Assembly: GCF_029227915.1 (NCBI RefSeq)
Contig: NC_079888.1
Location: 1,178,001-1,242,000, forward strand
Length of the DNA stretch: 64,000 nt
From: Hydractinia symbiolongicarpus
Lineage: Eukaryota > Cnidaria > Hydrozoa > Anthoathecata > Hydractiniidae
Reading direction: 5' to 3'
Of the stretch, positions 55,901 to 64,000 are shown piece after piece. Within the stretch, counting starts at the first letter, position 1. Each line of letters opens with the position of its first letter. Below the pieces are notes generated by a model. The model was not told the DNA's origin. It did no database searches and saw only the letters and a program-made list of their open reading frames with translations. The position numbers and the translations under genes were made by a program.

Positions 55901-57469
55901 AACTAACGGCTAGGATTTGTCCCACAGTAAAAAATGACTTATTAATCTTATTTTTTAAATGAAGCGCTACCACAGCGCCCAGTGTATCCGCTGAGTTCCA
56001 GCAATCATGTCAAATTAAGAAGATTGTCATTCATTGAAGACCAAGTGGCTCATTTATCACATTTAGCAGGTAACAGTCCTGAATCAGTTCAATTAAGTCC
56101 CAAAGTCAATCGTTTTACTTTTGAAAGCGATACAGCTTAATAATAGCGGAAGAAATCGCTGAATACATGTTGGTACGAATATGTGACGCAACAGTTGCAA
56201 CTCAAACGGATTGACACCGTTAAAAAGTCAATGAAAGGTAGTTTTTGAAACTGTCTCTATTTCTTCCGCGTTAACTAACGGATAGGATTGGTCCCACAGT
56301 AAAAAACGACTTATTAATCTTAATTTTTAAATGAAGCGCTACCACACCGTCTAGTATAATCGCTGAGTTCTGGGAATCATGTCGAGTTAAAAAGAATGTT
56401 ATTTCTTGGAGTCCAATTGGCTCATTTATCACATTTACAAGATCACAGTCCAGAATAAGTTTAATTAAGTCCCAAAGTCAATCGTTTCACTGTTAAAAGC
56501 GATACAACTTTGTAATATCGGAAAAAATCGCTAAATACATGTTGGTACGATTATGTGAAGCAACCGTTGTAACTCAAACGGATTGACACCGTTAGAAAGT
56601 CAATGAAAGGTAGTTTTTTTACAACTTAGTAATATCAGAACAAAATCACTAAATACATGTTGGTACGAATATGTGAAGCAACCGTTGTAACTCAAACGGA
56701 TTGACACCGTTAGAAAATCAATGGAAGGTTGTTTTTGAAACTGTCTCTATTTCTTTAGCGGGAACTAACGGATAGGATTGGTCCCACAGTAAAAAATGAC
56801 TTATTTATCGAAATTTTTAAATGAAGCGCTACCACAGGGTCCAGTGTAATCGCTGAGTTCCGGCAATCATGTCGAGTTAAAAAGAATGTTATTTCTTGAA
56901 GTCCAATTGTCTCATTTATCACATTTATCATGTCACAGTCCAAAATCAGTTCAACTAAGTCCCACAGTCAATCGGTTCACCGTTAAAAGCGATACAACTT
57001 AGTAATATCGGAACAAAATCACTAAATACATGTTGGTACGAATATGTGACGCAACCGTTGTAACTCAAACAAATTAACACCGTTAAGAAGACAATAAAAT
57101 GTAGTGTTTGAAACTGTCTCTATTTCTTCAGCGTGAACTAACGGCTAGGATTGGTCCCACAGTAAAAAATGACTTATTAATCTTATTTTTTAAATGAAAC
57201 GCTACCACAGCGCCCAGTGTATTCGCTGAGTTCCAGCAATCATGTCAAATTAAGAAGATTGTCATTCATTGGAGCCCAAGTGGCTCATTTATCACATTTA
57301 GCAGGTAACAGTCCAGAATCAGTTCAATTAAGTCCCACAGTCAATCGTTTTACTTTTAAAAGCGATACAACTTAATAATAGCGGAAGAAATCGCTAAATA
57401 CATGTTGGTACGAATATGTGACGCAACCGTTGCAACTCAAACGGATTGACACCGTTAGAAAGTCAATGA

Positions 57470-60446
57470 AATCTAGTTTTTGAAACTGTCTCTATTTCTT
57501 CAGCGCGAACTAACGGCTAGGATTGGTCCCACAGGAAAAAATGACGTATTTATCTTAATTTTTAAATAAAGCGCTCCCACAGCGCCCAGTGTAATCGATG
57601 AGTTCCGGCAATCATGACGAGTTAAAAAGAATGTTATTTCTTGGAGTCCAATTGGCTCATTTATCACATTTATAAGATCACAGTCCAGAATCAGTTCAAT
57701 TAAGTCCCACAGTCAATCGTTTCACTTTTAAAAGCGATACAACTTAGTAATATCGGAAAAAATTGCTAAATATATGTTGGTTCGAATATGTGAAGCAACC
57801 GTTGTAAATCAAACGGATTGACACCGTTAGAAAGTCAATGAAAGGTAGTTTTTGAAACTGTCTCTATTTCTTCCGCGTTAACTAACGGATAGGATTGGTC
57901 CCACAGTAAAAAACGACTTATTTATCTTAATTTTTAAATAAAGCGCTCCCACAGCGCCCAGTGTAATCGCTGAGTTCCGGCAATCATGTCGAGTTAAAAA
58001 GAATGTTATTTCTTGGAGTCCAATTGGCTCATTTATCACATTTATAAGATCACAGTCCAGAATCAGTTCAATTAAGTCCCACAGTCAATCGTTTCACTTT
58101 TAAAAGCGATACAACTTAGTAATATCGGAAAAAATTGCTAAATACATGTTGGTTCGAATATGTGAAGCAAACGTTGTAAATCAAACGGATTGACACCGTT
58201 AGAAAGTCAATGAAAGGTAGTTTTTGAAACTGTCTCTATTTCTTCCGCGTTAACTAACGGATAGGATTGGTCCCACAGTAAAAAACGACTTATTTATCTT
58301 AATTTTTAAATAAAGCGCTCCCACAGCGCCCAGTGTAATCGCTGAGTTCCGGCAATCATGTCGAGTTAAAAAGAATGTTATTTCTTGGAGTCCAATTGGC
58401 TCATTTATCACATTTATAAGATCACAGCCAGAATCAGTTCAACTAAGTCCCACAGTCAATCGTTTCACTGTTAAAAGCGATACAACTTAGTAATATCGGA
58501 ACAAAATCACTAAATACATGTTGGTACGAATATGTGACGCAACCGTTGTAACTGAAACAAATTGACACCGTTAAGAAGACAATAAAATGTAGTGTTTGAA
58601 ACTGTCTCTATTTCTTCAGCGTGAACTAACGGCTAGGATTAGTCCCACAGTAAGAAATGACTTATTAATCTTATTTTTTAAATGAAGCGCTACCACAGCG
58701 CCCAGTGTATCCGCTGAGTTCCAGCAATCATGTCAAATTAAGAAGATTGTCATTCATTGGAGACCAAGTGGCTCACTTATCACATTTAGCAGGTGACAGT
58801 CCAGAATCAGTTCAATTAAGTCCCAAAGTCAATCGTTTTACTTTTAAAAGCGATACAACTTAATAATAGCGGAAGAAATCGCTAAATACATGTTGGTACG
58901 AATTTGTGACGCAACAGTTGCAACCCAAACGGATTGACACCGTTAAAAATTCAATGAAATCTAGTTTTTGAAACTGTCTCTATTTCTTCAGCGCGAACTA
59001 ACGGCTAGGATTGGTCCCACAGGAAAAAATGACGTATTTATCTTAATTTTTAAATAAAGCGCTCCCACAGCGCCCAGTGTAATCGATGAGTTCCGGCAAT
59101 CATGACGAGTTAAAAAGAATGTTATTTCTTGGAGTCCAATTGGCTCATTTATCACATTTATAAGATCACAGTCCAGAATCAGTTCAATTAAGTCCCACAG
59201 TCAATCGTTTCACTTTTAAAAGCGATACAACTTAGTAATATCGGAAAAAATTGCTAAATATATGTTGGTTCGAATATGTGAAGCAACCGTTGTAAATCAA
59301 ACGGATTGACACCGTTAGAAAGTCAATGAAAGGTAGTTTTTGAAACTGTCTCTATTTCTTCCGCGTTAACTAACGGATAGGATTGGTCCCACAGTAAAAA
59401 ACGACTTATTTATCTTAATTTTTAAATAAAGCGCTCCCACAGCGCCCAGTGTAATCGCTGAGTTCCGGCAATCATGTCGAGTTAAAAAGAATGTTATTTC
59501 TTGGAGTCCAATTGGCTCATTTATCACATTTATAAGATCACAGTCCAGAATCAGTTCAATTAAGTCCCACAGTCAATCGTTTCACTTTTAAAAGCGATAC
59601 AAGTTAGTAATATCGGAAAAAATTGCTAAATACATGTTGGTTCGAATATGTGAAGCAACCGTTGTAAATCAAACGGATTGACACCGTTAGAAAGTCAATG
59701 AAAGGTAGTTTTTGAAACTGTCTCTATTTCTTCCGCGTTAACTAACGGATAGGATTGGTCCCACAGTAAAAAACGACTTATTTATCTTAATTTTTAAATA
59801 AAGCGCTCCCACAGCGCCCAGTGTAATCGCTGAGTTCCGGCAATCATGTCGAGTTAAAAAGAATGTTATTTCTTGGAGTCCAATTGGCTCATTTATCACA
59901 TTTATAAGATCACAGCCAGAATCAGTTCAACTAAGTCCCACAGTCAATCGTTTCACTGTTAAAAGCGATACAACTTAGTAATATCGGAACAAAATCACTA
60001 AATACATGTTGGTACGAATATGTGACGCAACCGTTGTAACTGAAACAAATTGACACCGTTAAGAAGACAATAAAATGTAGTGTTTGAAACTGTCTCTATT
60101 TCTTCAGCGTGAACTAACGGCTAGGATTAGTCCCACAGTAAGAAATGACTTATTAATCTTATTTTTTAAATGAAGCGCTACCACAGCGCCCAGTGTATCC
60201 GCTGAGTTCCAGCAATCATGTCAAATTAAGAAGATTGTCATTCATTGGAGACCAAGTGGCTCACTTATCACATTTAGCAGGTGACAGTCCAGAATCAGTT
60301 CAATTAAGTCCCAAACTCAATCGTTTTACTTTTAAAAGCGATACAACTTAATAATAGCGGAAGAAATCGCTAAATACATGTTGGTACGAATTTGTGACGC
60401 AACAGTTGCAACCCAAACGGATTGACACCGTTAAAAAGTCAATGAA
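57470..60446. repeat. Two copies of a 1.49-kb four-monomer repeat
   Basis: The GAAATCTAGTTTTTGAAACTG variant followed by a CAGCGCGAAC box recurs at about 57470, 58959 and 60446, spaced 1,489 and 1,487 bp. The same block recurs at about 62425 and 63913 (1,488 bp) after a stretch with other monomer order. Shared rare changes (AATTTGTGACGCAACAG, AAGAAATGACTTATTAATC) show recent amplification. Confidence 0.7.
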
Positions 60447-63400
60447 ATCTAGTTTTTGAAACTGTCTCTATTTCTTCAGCGCGAACTAACGGCTAGGATT
60501 GGTCCCACAGGAAAAAATGACGTATTTATCTTAATTTTTAAATAAAGCGCTCCCACAGCGCCCAGTGTAATCGATGAGTTCCGGCAATCATGACGAGTTA
60601 AAAAGAATGTTATTTCTTGGAGTCCAATTGGCTCATTTATCACATTTATAAGATCACAGCCAGAATCAGTTCAACTAAGTCCCACAGTCAATCGTTTCAC
60701 TGTTAAAAGCGATACAACTTAGTAATATCGGAACAAAATCACTAAATACATGTTGGTACGAATATGTGACGCAACCGTTGTAACTGAAACAAATTGACAC
60801 CGTTAAGAAGACAATGAAATGTAGTGTTTGAAACTGTCTCTATTTCTTCAGCGTGAACTAACAGCTAGGATTAGTCCCACAGTAAAAAAAGACTTATTAA
60901 TCTTAATTTTTAAATGAAGCGCTACCACACCGTCTAGTGTAATCGCTGAGTTCCAGCAATCCTGTCAAATTAAGAAGAATGTCATTCCTTGGAGTCCAAT
61001 TGGCTCATTTATCACATTTATCAGGTCACAGTCCAGAATCAGTTCAACTAAGTCCCACAGTCAATCCGTTCACCGTTAAAAGCGATACAACTTAGTAATA
61101 TCGGAGCAAAAGCACTAAATACATGTTGGTACGAATAGGTGAAGCAACCGTTGTAACTGAAACGCATTGACACCGTTAGAAAGTCAATGAAAGGTAGTTT
61201 TTTTACAACTTAGTAATATCAGAACAAAAGCACTAAATACATGTTGGTACGAATATGTGAAGCAACCGTTCTAACTCAAACAGATTGACACCGTTAGAAA
61301 GTCAATGAAAGCGAGTTTTTGAAACTGTCTCTATTTCTTTAGCGGGAACTAACGGCTAGGATTGGTCCCACAGTAAAAAAGGACTTATTAATCTTATTTT
61401 TTAAATGAAGCGCTACCACAGCGCCCAGTGTATCCGCTGAGTTCCAGCAATCATGTCAAATTAAGAAGATTGTCATTCATTGGAGCCAAAGTGGCTCATT
61501 TATCACATTTAGCAGGTAACAGTCCAGAATCAGTTCAATTAAGTCCCAAAGTCAATCGTTTCACTGTTAAAAGCGATACAACTTTGTAATATCGGAGAAA
61601 ATCGCTAAATACATGTTGGTACGAATATGTGAAGCAACCGTTGTAACTCAAACGGATTGACACCGTTAGAAAGTCAATGGAAGGTAGTTTTTGAAACTGT
61701 CTCTATTTCTTTAGCGGGAACTAACGGATAGGATTGGTCCCACAGTAAAAAATGACTTATTTATCGAAATTTTTAAATGAAGCGCTACCACAGGGTCCAG
61801 TGTAATCGCTGAGTTCCGGCAATCATGTCGAGTTAAAAAGAATGTTATTTCTTGAAGTCCAATTGTCTCATTTATCACATTTATCATGTCACAGTCCAAA
61901 ATCAGTTCAACTAAGTCCCACAGTCAATCGGTTCACCGTTAAAAGCGATACAACTTAGTAATATCGGAACAAAATCACTAAATACATGTTGGTACGAATA
62001 TGTGACGCAACCGTTGTAACTCAAACAAATTAACACCGTTAAGAAGACAATAAAATGTAGTGTTTGAAACTGTCTCTATTTCTTCAGCGTGAACTAACGG
62101 CTAGGATTGGTCCCACAGTAAAAAATGACTTATTAATCTTATTTTTTAAATGAAGCGCTGCCACAGCGCCCAGTGTATTCGCTGAGTTCCAGCAATCATG
62201 TCAAATTAAGAAGATTGTCATTCATTGGAGCCCAAGTGGCTCATTTATCACATTTAGCAGGTAACAGTCCAGAATCAGTTCAATTAAGTCCCACAGTCAA
62301 TCGTTTTACTTTTAAAAGCGATACAACTTAATAATAGCGGAAGAAATCGCTAAATACATGTTGGTACGAATATGTGACGCAACCGTTGCAACTCAAACAG
62401 ATTGACACCGTTAGAAAGTCAATGAAATCTAGTTTTTGAAACTGTCTCTATTTCTTCAGCGCGAACTAACGGCTAGGATTGGTCCCACAGGAAAAAATGA
62501 CGTATTTATCTTAATTTTTAAATAAAGCGCTCCCACAGCGCCCAGTGTAATCGATGAGTTCCGGCAATCATGACGAGTTAAAAAGAATGTTATTTCTTGG
62601 AGTCCAATTGGCTCATTTATCACATTTATAAGATCACAGTCCAGAATCAGTTCAATTAAGTCCCACAGTCAATCGTTTCACTTTTAAAAGCGATACAACT
62701 TAGTAATATCGGAAAAAATTGCTAAATATATGTTGGTTCGAATATGTGAAGCAACCGTTGTAAATCAAACGGATTGACACCGTTAGAAAGTCAATGAAAG
62801 GTAGTTTTTGAAACTGTCTCTATTTCTTCCGCGTTAACTAACGGATAGGATTGGTCCCACAGTAAAAAACGCCTTTTTTATCTTAATTTTTAAATAAAGC
62901 GCTCCCACAGCGCCCAGTGTAATCGCTGAGTTCCGGCAATCATGTCGAGTTAAAAAGAATGTTATTTCTTGGAGTCCAATTGGCTCATTTATCACATTTA
63001 TAAGATCACAGTCCAGAATCAGTTCAATTAAGTCCCACAGTCAATCGTTTCACTTTTAAAAGCGATACAACTTAGTAATATCGGAAAAAATTGCTAAATA
63101 CATGTTGGTTCGAATATGTGAAGCAACCGTTGTAAATCAAACGGATTGACACCGTTAGAAAGTCAATGAAAGGTAGTTTTTGAAACTGTCTCTATTTCTT
63201 CCGCGTTAACTAACGGATAGGATTGGTCCCACAGTAAAAAACGACTTATTTATCTTAATTTTTAAATAAAGCGCTCCCACAGCGCCCAGTGTAATCGCTG
63301 AGTTCCGGCAATCATGTCGAGTTAAAAAGAATGTTATTTCTTGGAGTCCAATTGGCTCATTTATCACATTTATAAGATCACAGCCAGAATCAGTTCAACT

Positions 63401-64000
63401 AAGTCCCACAGTCAATCGTTTCACTGTTAAAAGCGATACAACTTAGTAATATCGGAACAAAATCACTAAATACATGTTGGTACGAATATGTGACGCAACC
63501 GTTGTAACTGAAACAAATTGACACCGTTAAGAAGACAATAAAATGTAGTGTTTGAAACTGTCTCTATTTCTTCAGCGTGAACTAACGGCTAGGATTAGTC
63601 CCACAGTAAGAAATGACTTATTAATCTTATTTTTTAAATGAAGCGCTACCACAGCGCCCAGTGTATCCGCTGAGTTCCAGCAATCATGTCAAATTAAGAA
63701 GATTGTCATTCATTGGAGACCAAGTGGCTCACTTATCACATTTAGCAGGTGACAGTCCAGAATCAGTTCAATTAAGTCCCAAACTCAATCGTTTTACTTT
63801 TAAAAGCGATACAACTTAATAATAGCGGAAGAAATCGCTAAATACATGTTGGTACGAATTTGTGACGCAACAGTTGCAACCCAAACGGATTGACACCGTT
63901 AAAAAGTCAATGAAATCTAGTTTTTGAAACTGTCTCTATTTCTTCAGCGCGAACTAACGGCTAGGATTGGTCCCACAGGAAAAAATGACGTATTTATCTT

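Larger units (their letters stand above)
31602..64000. repeat. Satellite array, right arm (about 372-bp monomer, higher-order repeats)
   Basis: It continues the same monomer in the same orientation as the left arm and is cut by the window end. It adds monomer types not seen on the left, with TTATTTTTTAAATG, CAGCGCCCAGTGTATCC and GAAATCTAG variants. Truncated monomers of about 118 bp recur at about 31848, 37405, 42738, 48445, 49680, 54258, 56609 and 61193. Repeat blocks include 1,118 bp (3 monomers) around 32307-34543 and about 1,488 bp (4 monomers) around 57470-60446 and 62425-63913. No genes are seen; short minus-strand frames of about 62 codons recur only because the repeat recurs. Confidence 0.96.

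Noticed and set aside
35303-61899. Repeated minus-strand frames of about 60-96 codons in the right satellite arm
   Set aside because: They recur only where the monomer recurs, vary in length with single-base changes, and most monomers close the frame. They show no codon-level conservation separate from the repeat itself.

Overview
The window is animal-like eukaryotic DNA: one complete but degraded Polinton (Maverick) element of 15,841 bp (15756-31596) inserted in a long array of a satellite with a monomer of about 372 bp. Both ends of the window are still satellite, so the array is longer than what is shown. I cannot name the host. From general knowledge of these families, the element's proteins most resemble Polintons of cnidarians and molluscs, but no search was run.

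Layout. 1-15750: satellite monomers, all in one orientation, grouped in higher-order repeats of mainly 2-6 monomers. 15751-15755: left copy of a 5-bp target duplication (ATCGC). 15756-16023: left terminal inverted repeat (TIR). 16067-17644: two minus-strand genes, both broken. 17683-22133: plus-strand virion block with the putative penton, major capsid protein (frameshifted near its C-terminus), packaging ATPase, and a string of small conserved proteins, many with membrane segments. 22130-23385: convergent minus-strand gene, broken twice. 23453-24540: two paralogous two-helix membrane proteins. 24740-25722: integrase, frameshifted. 25817-27375: a cluster of SAP-like and related small genes, one carrying an MDM2-type RING. 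27487-31313: protein-primed family B DNA polymerase with an N-terminal SAP domain, split by one frameshift near its C-terminus. 31253-31596: right TIR, overlapping the polymerase 3' end. 31597-31601: right target duplication. 31602-64000: satellite again.

How it works together. The polymerase and integrase are the replication and integration core. Capsid proteins and ATPase indicate a virus-like particle stage. The SAP/RING cluster looks like an accessory host-interaction module. I found no recognisable adenain-type maturation protease. Seven genes carry a stop, frameshift or small duplication, so this copy is probably not autonomous, although several lesions lie in homopolymers and might be assembly errors.

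Most notable: (i) a SAP-SAP-RING protein whose RING spacing and C-terminal tail length match MDM2/MDM4; (ii) short hairpins just beyond many gene 3' ends, including three copies of a GTTACTC-N4-GAGTAAC hairpin, reminiscent of the hairpin polyadenylation signals of Mimivirus and virophages; (iii) a hairpin-promoter-ATGAC cassette repeated in front of three consecutive genes, including the polymerase; (iv) TIRs with 75-bp subterminal repeats, three on the right and two on the left, and a polymerase that ends inside the TIR.
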